Source: Acanthosepion lycidas (lineage: Eukaryota; Mollusca; Cephalopoda; Sepiida; Sepiidae). Taken from it: a DNA stretch of 64,000 bases. The stretch spans positions 19,220,686-19,284,685 of the forward strand of contig OZ010577.1 in the NCBI GenBank assembly GCA_963932145.1, given 5' to 3'. The position numbers were made by a program, and so were the translations under genes. Shown in pieces: positions 22,997-33,740 of this stretch. The notes below the pieces were generated by a model. It saw only the letters and a list, made by a program, of their open reading frames with translations. It made no database searches and had not been told where the DNA came from. Position 1 is the stretch's first letter; each line of letters begins with the position of its first letter.

Positions 22997-23437
22997 ATAT
23001 CTGAATAAACAATATTGCATTTTTATTAGATATGTATTTATTTTATTCATTAAATTGTTTTTGAAATAGTGGGGGTATTTTGTGTGTTAAATAATAAAAC
23101 ATTTAATTTTTTCCAAAAAAATTAATGGAAATTTATTGTACTAAGCTCTAAACACTAGTAAAACAAACTGTACTTTGTACCCACCCCACCCCTTACCTGT
23201 TTGCACTTTCCCAAAAGTTTGGTTTTGATTAATCAGTGTATGGCTGTTTTAGAGGGTGTGACTTATGGTCAGACTAACAGAAGTCACAGAATTTTATATA
23301 TAGATAAATATTTTTGATATTTAATTATTTGATTTTAATGGAAGTTTGTAACAAATTAACAAAAATAAAAATAAAATACTAAGTTTAAATACTAAAGTTT
23401 TAAAATGAAATACAAAAATAAATTAGTTAAATATTAC
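22997..23437. repeat. ~440-base duplicated unit, copy 1
   Basis: Aligns by eye through almost its whole length with 25060-25468. Shared anchors include TTAAATAATAAAACATTTAA, ACTAAGCTCTAAA, TTTGATATTTAATTATTTGA and AAAATGA(A/G)ATACAAAAATAA. A Helitron-like element (23155-23304) lies inside. Both copies are preceded by TA arrays. Confidence 0.8.
23155..23304 (-). mobile_element. 150-base Helitron-like element
   Basis: Read on minus it begins TCTATATATAAAATTCTGTG and ends with a hairpin ACAAA-GTACAG-TTTGT followed by TTTACTAG. It is bounded by A before TC and T after CTAG. TC start, 3' hairpin, CTAG end and A/T target are the known Helitron hallmarks. No coding sequence, so non-autonomous if the call is right. 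Confidence 0.65.
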
Positions 23438-23439
23438 TG

Positions 23440-25000
23440 ACTTAGTCTGAAAATACAAACAAGGTTACGAAGAAATAACAAAGACAAGCCGGAGGTTTGA
23501 ATATAAAACAGGGGGACCGTTTGTCTAATAAATGAATAAAAGAACGTAATGAGTACCTCATATATACATAAATATGTATAAAGTTTGTTACGAGAATACA
23601 TACCAGTGTTGCAGTGAAAACGGTTTCTTTTATTATAAAATTTGAATGTACAGAGGCCTGTAGAAATCATCTACTCAAAACATGCATCCATAAAATATAA
23701 CATTTAAAGTAATAACAGATTGGAATTAAAATCTAATAATTCCTTCAGAATTACTCGTATACACACTTTGCTGATTCTCATATTCGCTCAAGTATTATAC
23801 AAGATAACCTTGACAAAAAAAAATATCTTCACTGTAAAAATGGCTTGATGACCTCATCTGCAATTCTACATTTTGAACAAAATCTCATCTTTTTAAGGAA
23901 AATTATTGACTTTCACCTCCCTGAACTTTTATCTTGTCACTATGGATTTTTTGATGTATCTTAAATATTGTAGGTTCAAGGCCAGATTTCCATAATGTTA
24001 AGATACACAAGCATTTTTTCCCAGTGCATATAAAAGTTATATTTACACTAAACTGTTTTTTTTTTTTTTTTTCTTAATGTAAATGTCTTGAAGCAAATAT
24101 TTCGCTTCCAAAATCTGATTTGAATAGCACGAACATAAAACAAGAAAATACAGTTGGCAAAATCAACTCTCTCAATGCAGATTTGTCCATATCTCCACTA
24201 TAAAAGACTTTGATACCGTCAGTTCATTTGTGAATTTATAATAATCTACACAAGTAGATGTTTATACTAACTTCAGGCAAAAGGTCAGATTCATTACTAT
24301 GATTATGTCCCTTCTGCTAAAAGTAACTCGTTATCTATCATTATAGAAAACAAAATTGACGATAAATCATTTTCATAACGTTAAACAATCTTCTAACATC
24401 AGAACAAATTCTTACTTAGGTGTTTGATTTTGTGAACATTATTTTCTGAAAATTTCTGTTCCTATCAATGATTTTATGAGAGAAGCTGCATCCCAGGTTT
24501 CCAGACTAAGTTTTTTCTACCATTGTCCTAGGAATACTCCAAAAACAGCTTTTAATCATTCTGAAAATTTTTTAACTGTACCAAAATTAACTAATATTTT
24601 TTTATTAAACTTTATCATTTGTAGTTATTAATAGCATAATAAAAACACATTAATTTTATTTTTTTTTTTTTTTAAATTTTTGCAAATCAATCACTGAAGT
24701 TTGAATAAACTGCTATGTTTGAAAAAATACTTTGACAAAAGCCCTACTTTGTGGTTAAATAATTTCTTTAATTTAATTTTATATGACTTTATAATAAACA
24801 ATACTTTTCAAGAAGTTTTTTTTTTTTTCATTTTTAACAGTGAAGAATAAATTCTTAGGATTTTTTATTCTGGAGCATGCAACATGCAATTGGACATGTA
24901 TAAATTTTTCTTTCTGTAACCAAATTCCAACTTTTTGAAGCATTTGTCCTTGTGATTTGTTCATAGTTCTTAAATGCAGGACAGAATGGAAACTGGAATC
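23440..25000. other. Non-coding DNA between the duplicated units
   Basis: AT-rich. A poly-T tract at about 24057-24072. Near 24690-24750 there is a partial match (GACAAAAGCCCTACTTTGTGG) to the area left of the 18.4-kb Helitron-like copy. No gene recognised. Confidence 0.5.
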
Positions 25001-25001
25001 C

Positions 25002-25005
<4 letters not shown>

Positions 25006-25053
<48 letters not shown>
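25006..25053. repeat. (GT)n(AT)n microsatellite
   Basis: GT array passing directly into AT array, adjacent to duplicated unit copy 2. Confidence 0.92.
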
Positions 25054-25059
<6 letters not shown>

Positions 25060-25468
25060 GTAAAAACAATATCGCATTTTATTAGATAAGTATTTATTTT
25101 AATCATTAAATTATCTTTGAAATAGTGGAAGTATTTTGTATGTTAAATAATAAAACATTTAATTTTCCAAAAACTTAATGGAAATTTATTTTACTAAGCT
25201 CTAAATACTAGTAAAACAAACTGTACTTTGTACTCCATCCCCACCCCTCACCTGTTTGCACTTTACCAAAAATTTGGTTTTGATTGATTAGTGTATGGCT
25301 ATTTTAGAGGATATGACTTACAGACTAACAGAAGTCACAGAATTTTATATATAGATAAATATTTTTGATATTTAATTATTTGATTTTAATGGAAGTTTGT
25401 AATAAATTAAAAAAAATATTAAAGTTTTAAAATGAGATACAAAAATAAGTTAGTTAAATATTACTGTA
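25060..25468. repeat. ~440-base duplicated unit, copy 2
   Basis: Second copy of the 22997-23437 unit, same orientation. Differences are scattered point changes and a short deletion near 25408 (a stretch around AAATAAAATACTAAG is missing). Confidence 0.8.
25208..25355 (-). mobile_element. 148-base Helitron-like element
   Basis: Same termini as 23155-23304: TCTATATATAAAATTCTGTG start, hairpin ACAAAGTACAGTTTGT, CTAG end, A/T flanks. It was carried along in the larger duplicated unit. Confidence 0.65.
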
Positions 25469-25469
25469 A

Positions 25470-28400
25470 TTTAAGAAAAAAATAGTACTTTATTTTTATT
25501 TAAACATTTTGGTCAAATCATCTTGAATAATTTTACATGGAAATATCTTTTATTAATTAATTTTCAGACCCTGAATAACTTGTATCATATTTAAATCTAA
25601 TAATTGTCATTTATGCCTTCATTTTCTATATAAAGAATAATAGCACATTCCAAGTATTTATAATTAAAATTTTTAAACTCTTTATAAAATATTTTTTACT
25701 TACAAGCAGGCTTCATGTCACAATTAAATTTTCCATGTTTATCTTTTTTTAAATTCTCCTTTTGCATTTTCAGTTGGTTTTATAAGTAGAAAAAAAAACA
25801 GTGCATAAATGTTCAATTTTTTTAACCAAAAATTTGACCAAAAAAATATTTTCTTGCTTTGTTAAAGCAAATTTAGTTTTCAATTGGAAACTTTTTTTTT
25901 TGTTTTGCTTCTTTTTCTTTTTTTTTTTTTTTTTTGTTTTAACAATAATATTCACCCTGTACAAGTCTCATGAGTGACTCTAGGTAGAGGTTTATAAAGT
26001 AAGGTAAGAGGCAGAGTTCATGAAGATATGAGGAAGACAACAGTTAATCATAGATTTGAACAGGTTAAGATTGTAGTGATTAGAAAACACCTAATTTTAA
26101 TCCCTTCTACTTTCATTTTTCATTTGGATTTCATTCACCAATTTTTAAAAAACCTAACCAGTCATGGCCAACTAACCCTCTATCGTACCTGAGACAATGT
26201 TCATTTCAAGCATTACTGTGAATCATTTTCCATTTTTTTGTATCTCAAACAAAAGCGTAATTTGAATCATGTTTACTCTTTTCAATAAAATAATCTAACA
26301 CTGACTGGAAGAACCTTGAAAGCCATAATTAGGAGCAAAACAATGAAATTGGACATGGCTGATCATGTATGTCACCAACACCAGTGGAATGAAGTAAAAT
26401 ATGAGAGCACTGGAGAGACAGGTGTTTGAAGGAATTGGTGCACATGCTATTAAATCAGTGCTAATTAGTCTAAAGAAAATTGGTGGCTGAGCAGAGGGGG
26501 GTTTCATTTGCTTATCAATCTTGATGATGATAAATCTATAACACTTGAATGGCTACTACCAAATGAATATTTAATGAAATGTCAACTATTTATATAATTT
26601 CTATTTCTTGTTGTCATGCCTAGCAACTTTCCTTTGTTGTTTCTTCTCTCTATGGCGCTATAGATAAGAACAAACATTCATTTGCCTTTTCATGCAGCTT
26701 TGAAACTGGTAATAAAGGCAAACTATTTTTTCTTTGTTTTATACTCATTGGAGGTGCGGCATGTATTTTGTATCAACTTGAGAAACAGAATAAGTGAAAG
26801 ATCAAATTCTCTTTCTAACTGCTAATGTTAGAATTTATTTTTGACAAAGTGATTTTCCCTTGGAGTTATTTTCTCACTAATCTTGACTCTATAAAAGGTG
26901 ACAAAAGGCCAGATTTATTTTGGAATACATTTATACTCCTCTCTTATTCATGGCTCTTTTAGAAATATAAATTCATAGCATTATTATTTGGTAATCAATA
27001 TTTTCTTTGCTTTTCTATGATTTTTAAGTCCCCTTTCAGTTAAATTGTTCCATCATAAAAGGGATCAGGTTTTTGTTTGATAATATTTTCCAAAAACCTT
27101 TTTAATGTTGGAACTGCTGACCTTACAAGAATTTAAGTACAAAAGGAAATCCATGATAATCTAAAAGCAATAAGAAAAACAGGAGTGCATGTGAAAAAGC
27201 ATTCCATTTCACCCCATGATAATTTGTTGTATAGTTTTTGCTACATGAAAACAGGCATTTTCAAGCAGCTGAATTTTTAGCCATTTTCTTGTATATTATC
27301 AAATTGATGCAAAATCTTGAATTATTTTCTAATTCAAACTTTTAATCATGTAGATTCATAGTATCATTTTTTTCGGTTATCAAAGTTGGTGTAAAATATA
27401 GCAGATCAGAATGAGAAATCGGGAGAATTCCAATACCAGTCAAATTTGTTACATTTACTTATGTGCAAATACTCTTGGGAAAGGCATAAACCCATCATTT
27501 CTCCACAGCCATTAGTTAAATAGAACTTGCATTTGAAAAAAAAAAATATATATATTATTCTTACACTCCAAAATGTGTTTTGGTTTTAAATAGTTCACAA
27601 AAGGTTGATAATTTGTAATAAAAATGTATTAAACAATCAATCAATCCTTACTTTCTATGACCCTGTTTTGGTTTTGTTACATTTAAACTTAATTGTGTAT
27701 TTAATCATAAAAGATTAATCCCAATGTTGATTATCTGAATTATTCAAGTAATTTTAAAATATTTAAAAACTTGTTAGAATGTCTGATTGGTCAACAAATG
27801 TTGCAGATTGAGAAGCAAATGATATTTTGTAGATGACAAATCTTGAGAAAGGATTTGTTACCTCATATTTTAATCCTGAACATTTCTGTTATCATAAAAC
27901 AAAATCATTAATCAATTTCCTTGCCCAGAAAAAAAGATCTTTCTTCTTTCAATGTGTCATTCAAATGGGCCAGTTGCTCATAATAGTAATGTAAATAATT
28001 AACTGTCAGGTTCCAGTAATTTTTAATAAAACATTCCTCTTGAATCCAACTAAACAAAGAATATTTCTTCTGCTATATCTTCTGTTTAGGTTGAGATTTT
28101 GAAGGCTCTCTTGGATATAGACATTATTTTCTACATTTTAGCAGAAATCCATTTTTCATTACCAATTACTATTTTGTCCAAAAATGACCTTTTTTTTTTT
28201 TTTTTTTTCTCTAAAGAAAGAATTAAAAAAGGTGTTTAAATACTATTACTCGTTTTCATGTGTTTATATAGAACTCATTTTATGAAATTTTTTTTCTCTT
28301 AATTTTTAAGCTTATGCTTAAATATTTCAACTTTTCCCACACTTTCAATTTGTACATAAATACTACAGTATAATAGACAATCCAATGTTCCCATGCATTT

Positions 28401-28780
28401 ATGTGGGATTCATTGTGAAATTTTAAGTATTCCTCCACCCCTGGATTTGTGTTGTGATTTTAATTTTAAATATTAAAATTTTTCACACACTTTAAACTTT
28501 TCTATAAATACTACCATGTCCTGAACAATTAAGCTGATAGAATCTGTTGAATTAATGTAAAGATGTTTTAATACCAAATTGAAAACATTTAAACTGTAAT
28601 ATACTTAGAAAAATGAAATTAAAATTATAAACCCATATTTTACTAGTTTGTTGCATTTTCAATGATTCATATTAAAATTCCTTTGGAGTTAGTATTGTGT
28701 TTTGACAGCTGTGCTCTTCATCCTTCTTTAGGGAATTTCAAACTGAACATTTTATTTAATCTATGTCCTCATTCTGCTGT
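25470..28780. other. Mostly non-coding DNA
   Basis: AT-rich. A poly-T region lies at 25918-25935. A weak dispersed repeat at 25950-26100 shares 'atagatttg' and 'gttaagattgta(a/g)tgat' with 43075-43115. A SINE lies at 27400-27650. No gene recognised elsewhere. Confidence 0.5.
27400..27650 (+). mobile_element. tRNA-derived SINE, copy S3
   Basis: GAATTCCAATACCAGTCAAA, TTACATTTACTTATGTGCAA, ACTCTTGGGAAAGGCATAAA and a tail ATTAAACAATCAATCAATC. Same body as S1, with a worn head. Confidence 0.75.
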
Positions 28781-28799
28781 CCATGTCTAGGAATATCTC

Positions 28800-29687
28800 C
28801 TTTTCTTTTCTTTTCTTTTTTTTCTTTTTTTTTCTTCATTTTTTTCTTTCTTTTTTTCATTATTTCTTTCATTTTTTCATTTTTTTTCCTTTCATTTTTT
28901 CATTTTTTTCTTTCATTTTTTCATTTTTTTTTCTTTCATTTTTTTTTTTCTTTCATTTTTTCATTTTTTTTTTCTTTCATTTTTTCATTTTTTTTTTCTT
29001 TCATTTTTTCATTTTTTTTTTTCTTTCATTTTTTCATTTTTTTTTTCTTTCATTTTTTCATTTTTTTTTTCTTTCATTTTTTCATTTTTTTTTTCTTTCA
29101 TTTTTTCATTTTTTTTCTTTCATTTTTTCATTTTTTTCTTTCATTTTTTCATTTTTTTTCTTTCATTTTTTCATTTTTTTTCTTTCATTTTTTCATTTTT
29201 TTTCTTTCATTTTTTCATTTTTTTTCTTTCATTTTTTCATTTTTTTCTTTCATTTTTCATTTTTTTCTTTCATTTTTCATTTTTTTCTTTCATTTTTCAT
29301 TTTTTTCTTTCATTTTTCATTTTTTTTCTTTCATTTTTCATTTTTTTCTTTCATTTTTCATTTTTTTCATTTTTTTTTCTTTCATTTTTTCATTTTTTCA
29401 TTTTTTCTTTCATTTTTTTCTTTTTTTTCATTGTTTTTTCATTTCTTTTTTTTCATTTCTTTTTTTTTTCATTTCTTTTTTTTTTCATTTCTTTCTTTTT
29501 TTTTTCATTTCTTTCTTTTTTTTTTCATTTCTTTTTTTTTTTTTTCATTTCTTTCTTTTTTTTTTCATTTCTTTCTTTTTTTTTTCATTTCTTTTTTTTT
29601 TTTTTCATTTCTTTTTTTTTTTTTTCATTTCTTTTTTTTTTTTTTCATTTCTTTTTTTTTTTTTTCATTTCTTTTTTTTTTTTCCTT
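28800..29687. repeat. T-rich (CATTTTTTCATTTTTTTTCTTT)n tandem array
   Basis: Nearly 890 bases made only of T with C and A in a regular pattern: CTTTCATTTTTTCATTTTTT early, then CTTTCATTTTTCATTTTTT, then CATTTCTTTTTTTTTT at the 3' end. The long open frames of Phe/Ser/His across it are by-products of the repeat, not genes. Confidence 0.93.
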
Positions 29688-29934
29688 AAGTACTTTGTTG
29701 GCAGTCCTGATTTCACTGAGTCTGTATAACTCAGCTCAGTCATTGAACTCACAATTATTATGCCACCAAATTCACAAGCCAATCTATTCTAGAAATTCAG
29801 GCAGAAATTGCTTTGGAATTGTAAATATAGAGAACTTTCACTGATCCACGTAAATTATTTTGGTTGAAATTTGTCTTGAAGTGAAACATGATTTTAATGT
29901 TTCATTCCAGTTTTAAGGAAAACTGAAACAAAAA

Positions 29935-30195
29935 GGATGCTTATACTTAGAATCAAAAGAGACAGTTGAAATTTTTAGGATTCTTAATAGGGAAGTGAGC
30001 TTGGAGAATTTGGCACTCACAGGAAAGCAGCAAGTATCCTGCCTAACAATTGGTGTAAATGAATAGTAGAACAGGGGCTGAGAGGCATGGGGAAAATAAA
30101 AAGCTTACTAAGAGCTACAAAAGATAGGAAGTTATGGAGAGTCATGTTCACCCATTTGCTGAAGGGATATGGTGCATAGAAGATACTAAATTCAT
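29935..30195 (+). mobile_element. LINE C-terminal fragment
   Basis: Plus frames give LGEFGTHRK, VEQGLRGMGKIKSLLRATKD and RKLWRVMFTHLLKGYG, the tail of the KYLGNVLTEDG family, with broken frames. The 3' end is near 30185. Confidence 0.86.
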
Positions 30196-30227
30196 TTTTC
30201 ACTGTTGGTGACAGTTTTGTTCAAAAA

Positions 30228-30506
30228 TTAATTTTCTTTTTTGTGTCCAACAAGACAAAAATATTTCACTGCTGACTGATGTTCTTTAAGTTCATATGGA
30301 ACTTTTGTTCTGATCACCAGGATCTTTCCTTTTGGCTTGTAAACTCTAAGTAACTGAATGCAAAGGCAATAAACAGCTAAGAAAACATTGATAGCAACTC
30401 TAAGATTTCCATAAGATGCTAATAAAAAAATAACAAAAGAAAACTCTTTACAACTGGGACCTGCCATGTTACACACCCAAGTGTGAATCGTCCCCCTTTC
30501 CTTCAT
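30228..30506 (-). CDS. Unassigned 92-residue open frame, doubtful
   Basis: The frame starts MKERGTIHTWVCNMAG, has a hydrophobic middle (FSFVIFLLASYG, INVFLAVYCLCIQLL) and a basic end ending GHKKEN. Composition is not low-complexity, but I recognise no family. It sits between two LINE fragments, so it may be an old repeat. Low confidence that it is a gene. Confidence 0.12.
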   Translation of the reverse strand: MKERGTIHTWVCNMAGPSCKEFSFVIFLLASYGNLRVAINVFLAVYCLCIQLLRVYKPKGKILVIRTKVPYELKEHQSAVKYFCLVGHKKEN

Positions 30507-30514
30507 ATTCCACT

Positions 30515-30650
30515 AGTAAGGAGTAAGTTCCATTTGGACAGCTGCTTTGTGGAATAGACTCCTAGCAGGATGTTTGCCCAAACACTACAATCTTGAACTC
30601 TTCAAGTTTAAGGTTAACCATTATATTTTCTACATAGCCTCATGAACTTC
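30515..30650 (+). mobile_element. LINE-like C-terminal scrap
   Basis: Plus frame reads TAALWNRLLAGCLPKHYNLE and LFKFKVNHYIF, resembling the RTAALWNSLPASCFP..YNL..FK..V common near the C-terminus of an animal non-LTR element. Short and unsupported by longer homology here. Confidence 0.5.
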
Positions 30651-31004
30651 ATTTCTTGTCCTTTCTTACACTCATAAAACACAATACAGTAACCTTCTAC
30701 TTTGAGTGGCTCTTGGGCTTTGTATTAAGTAAACATTTGGTATGGAAAAAAGGTGGGGGCTCTTTTGATACAGGTGTAAGGTTTTTGTTTTATCAGTTTT
30801 CTCCTCATCCATCACCCCCAACTGACTTATGTTTGAATTTAGCAAACAGCTGTGTGGATCATGAACAAGTTTGTCATGGCTTTATGCACACAGCTGAGAG
30901 TTTCAAGACATCTGGAACAAACAAGCTTTGTTTGTATGCAAAAAGAACAAATGTAAATGCAAACTGCTCTGAATGTGATGGATGTTATTTTTACACATGT
31001 ACAG

Positions 31005-31012
31005 ACAACAGC

Positions 31013-31047
<35 letters not shown>
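31005..31047. repeat. (TA)n microsatellite
   Basis: TA array with ACA interruptions. Confidence 0.9.
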
Positions 31048-31159
31048 AATATATAATATAAACAGCTTGTCTTAACATTTACTTGGGAAATCCATCTATA
31101 GTAACAGACACTGTGTCTCCTGTCAAATTAGTCAAACAAACGGTATTTTAGATGTTAAA

Positions 31160-31184
31160 GATGATTTTTTTTTTTTTTTTTTTT
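31160..31184. repeat. Poly-T tract
   Basis: T run between AT-rich non-coding sequence upstream of the MGAT2 exon. Confidence 0.8.
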
Positions 31185-31804
31185 CCAGAAACACATTTTC
31201 AGATAGGTCACAACCTTTTCTACTATTTCTATTGAATTTTTTAAATATTAATAGGTTGTTTCATGAAATATGTAGTAAATGTTACTTTTTGCAATGTATT
31301 TTTTAAACAGTTTTGTGTGTGGGACAAAGAAAATGTTAAAAAAAAAAAGCAGTATTATTTAACAAACAACTAAGATTTACAGAATTTAACAAGTGGCATT
31401 ATTAACATATTTTCTTGGAACAAAAAGGTTAAGAATTAATTCTTAACATTAATTTTTATCCACTTGATTGTTTTTCTTTCTCCCACTTAGATCTAAATAT
31501 TAGAAGATAATATTGTTACAATATAGAAAGCCCAAAAGGCCACTAATTTGTATGCTGATTTTAACTATCTACAGATGCAATGGTTTACAAGCCACTACTC
31601 TGTAGTGAGGTATACATTTCTCAGTTTAACAGAGGACAAGGTCACAAATTTTCTACTGTATGTTCCATCTACCCCCCCTTTTTTTTTCCTTTAAAAATTA
31701 CATGCCAGTGACTTTTAAACATGACTGAAATTTATTTAACATTTATTTAAGGTTGACAATTTATATGATGTAATTAAATTCTCTCATTTACTCTTTTAAT
31801 CTGA

Positions 31805-31835
31805 CTTTTTCTTTTTCTTTTTTTTCTTTTTGCAG
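31805..31835 (+). other. Splice acceptor before the MGAT2 exon
   Basis: A long pyrimidine run (mostly T with a few C) ends in TTTTTGCAG, with AG at 31834-31835. It is the only strong acceptor just upstream of the MGAT2 frame and places the exon start at 31836. It implies at least one untranslated exon further upstream, which I could not locate. The many poly-T tracts in this genome make chance acceptors possible. Confidence 0.7.
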
Positions 31836-32131
31836 GCAGTCAACAAAATCCTGACAGTACTGCCCTGTGCCTCTTTCCCTTTGAAATTCTGTGATCATGT
31901 CTTGGACTTTCTGCTCAGTAATATTTGGTTGAATCTGGATTTGTCATGTTTGCAAGCCCGACCCAATGACCACAAGAAGATCAATACAACTACTAACAAG
32001 CAAATTGGTACCATTATTACTACTCAGTCAAAACAAACGACACCCTCTGGCTTCAGAATTTGTCCATGGGAAGTACAGAAAAGTTCCCAAATTGACATGA
32101 CCAGGACATTTTTTATGCAATGGTTATAAAG
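31836..32131 (+). promoter_or_regulatory. MGAT2 5' leader with four upstream ORFs
   Basis: Read from the inferred exon start, the leader has four short ORFs: 31897-31932 (11 codons, MSWTFCSVIFG), 31946-31969 (MFASPTQ), 31966-32100 (44 codons, starting MTTRRSIQLL) and 32097-32129 (MTRTFFMQWL). The stop of the second shares bases with the start of the third (ATGA at 31966-31969). The stop of the third shares bases with the start of the fourth (ATGA at 32097-32100). The fourth ends TAA at 32129, 2 bases before the in-frame MGAT2 ATG at 32132; the ATG at 32120 lies inside it in another frame. This layout suits termination-reinitiation control of MGAT2 translation. That role is inferred, and the leader limits depend on the predicted acceptor. 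Confidence 0.6.
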
Positions 32132-32716
32132 ATGCGAGCATCCAGTGGGCGATCGTCACCCCCAATTTCAATGAGATTTCGCCCCCGGCGCTTGCTTCGG
32201 ATTTTGCTCTCAGTAATCATAATCCTTTTTGTGATTGTCAACATGCATGTGCTGAACAATGTGCAGCCAGGTAGCCCAGGCACGCTTGACAGCAGCATGA
32301 TTGGACCTGGAATGAACCTGCAAAACGCACACGTACAGGCATGGAGCCAATTCAATTTCAACAATGGATCGGTGTACTGGTCCAGTAGAAGTGGGCTCCA
32401 CATTCCCCCTATGACTGTCAATTCCTCACTGCTGACCAACATGACCATTGATGTGACCAATCTGACACTGGTCAAGATGGTCATTCAGAATATCAACCGT
32501 GATCAATATATTCACAATTTGGACAAGTATGGTCTGCATTTGCATGCAGACAGTGTAGTGATTGTTGTTCAAGCACACGACAGGGCTGAATATCTTAAAA
32601 TGCTATTGGACTCCTTACGTACAGTACGCAATATTCACCAAGCCTTACTCATTATTAGTCACGATGTCTACTCAAAGGAGTTAAATAACCTTGTTCTCAG
32701 TGTGGACTTTTGTCCT
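32120..32716 (+). CDS. MGAT2: MGAT2 (GnT-II) first coding exon, N-terminal 199 residues
   Basis: Alpha-1,6-mannosyl-glycoprotein 2-beta-N-acetylglucosaminyltransferase adds GlcNAc to the alpha-1,6 mannose arm of N-glycans, a Golgi step needed for complex glycans. The frame shows a short basic cytosolic tail (MRFRPRR at residues 18-24, close to the human MGAT2 start MRFR), one hydrophobic signal anchor at about 28-45 (type II topology), a stem with four N-glycosylation sequons (N82, N101, N107, N114), then the start of the catalytic domain from about residue 146: VVIVVQAHDRAEYLKMLLDS, and later LLIISHD and VDFCP. These match human VVQVHNRPEYLRLLLDSL, SHD and NFCPV in order. The frame is closed upstream by TGA at 32093. 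Candidate starts are 32120 (G at -3, G at +4), 32132 (A at -3) and 32171 (weak context, but aligned to the vertebrate start). The exon ends in phase 0 at a GTAAGT donor. Vertebrate proteins are about 450 residues, so over half is missing here; I found no later exon. Identity is confident, the exact start is not. Confidence 0.93.
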
Positions 32717-32722
32717 GTAAGT
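32717..32722 (+). other. Splice donor after the MGAT2 exon
   Basis: The exon sequence ...TGTCCT is followed by GTAAGT, a consensus U1 site. Homology to MGAT2 stops here: after VDFCP the open frame runs into low-complexity Ser/Phe and then a stop at 32816-32818. The next exon should resume with residues like VLQVFFPF, which I did not find downstream in the window. Confidence 0.85.
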
Positions 32723-33740
32723 ATTTCTTTCTCTTTCTTCTGTTTTTGTTTTAACGTGCACTACAGGCCAAAGGTTTGGAGAAACCTTCTGGATTTAATA
32801 AATAGTAAACTTCTTTGATTTACTTGATTTGTACTTGAGAATAGATCACACTTTTTTTCACAAAAATTTCAATAATTGGGTGCAAGCTATCCACTCGACA
32901 TCATAGAGAATCCAATGTAGACTGTGGTGTATCAGTAGATCAGATGAGTACCCTGGGCTAAAGCTTAAGTGAGACCAAGGGAGAAAATGATTTTTTCTGC
33001 CATTTTGATTTTATGTAATCACCTCTTCCAACAGTACCGCATCACACATTGAATAAAAGCACTCGATCTGCACTGCTCATATTTACCATTTATTATCTGA
33101 TTTACAATGAAAGACTATCATTTTCAATTGATTTTAGGACTGAAGTGATTACCAGTATCCACATTTTTGTCTAAACTGAACCTCCAAGCACTCAATAAGT
33201 AAATACCATGCAATTACAACCAATCACTTTTCTCGTTTTAATATATTTAAACAAAGTTTTGAAATGAAGGTGAATATTTTAAAATATTTAACAAATATTA
33301 GTTATGCTTATGTTAAAAAAGGACCATGTAACTCTCTAAATTATAGTGCGACTTATCTGTGAGCCAACCGCAAATACCCAATTTGACAACCCCAAACTAA
33401 GAGTGCAACCTATCTAATGGTGCAAACTATATACAGGTATATACAGTAATTAACTTCTGCTAAACTATGATGCTGAAATTAACCCATTAGTAACATGGTG
33501 TACAGTTGAGTGAGGGGTTAAATAAAATTTTAAAATCTGCCAATTCTGAGATTAATTTTAAGGAAACTTTATGCAGTTATCAATTTTATTTATTATTGAA
33601 TAGATGATAAAAACCCTTCAGAAAGAGAAAGTCCTTCTGACCTGAAGTGAGTTAGTAAATTAGTTTTGAGAAAGGCATGCAACCTTCAATTTTTATGCAA
33701 TTCTTTGAAATTTAGTGGGTGGTCCCAAACTTTTGGCCTA
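32723..33740. other. Intron sequence, no feature recognised
   Basis: Follows the MGAT2 donor. Ordinary AT-rich sequence; no exon of MGAT2 recognised. Confidence 0.6.

Noticed and set aside
22997-25468. The two direct ~440-base copies as LTRs of a retroelement
   Set aside because: No TG...CA ends, no primer-binding or polypurine site, no coding between them, and each contains Helitron-like termini. A partial third copy lies elsewhere.
28763-29844. Long Phe/Ser/His frames of 308 and 353 residues
   Set aside because: Pure translation of the T-rich tandem array; several overlapping frames are open at once.
31830-32129. 99-residue frame upstream of MGAT2 as an extra coding exon
   Set aside because: It has no ATG near its start, begins inside the splice-acceptor pyrimidine tract and is in another frame from MGAT2. 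Its only ATG near the end is the short uORF4.
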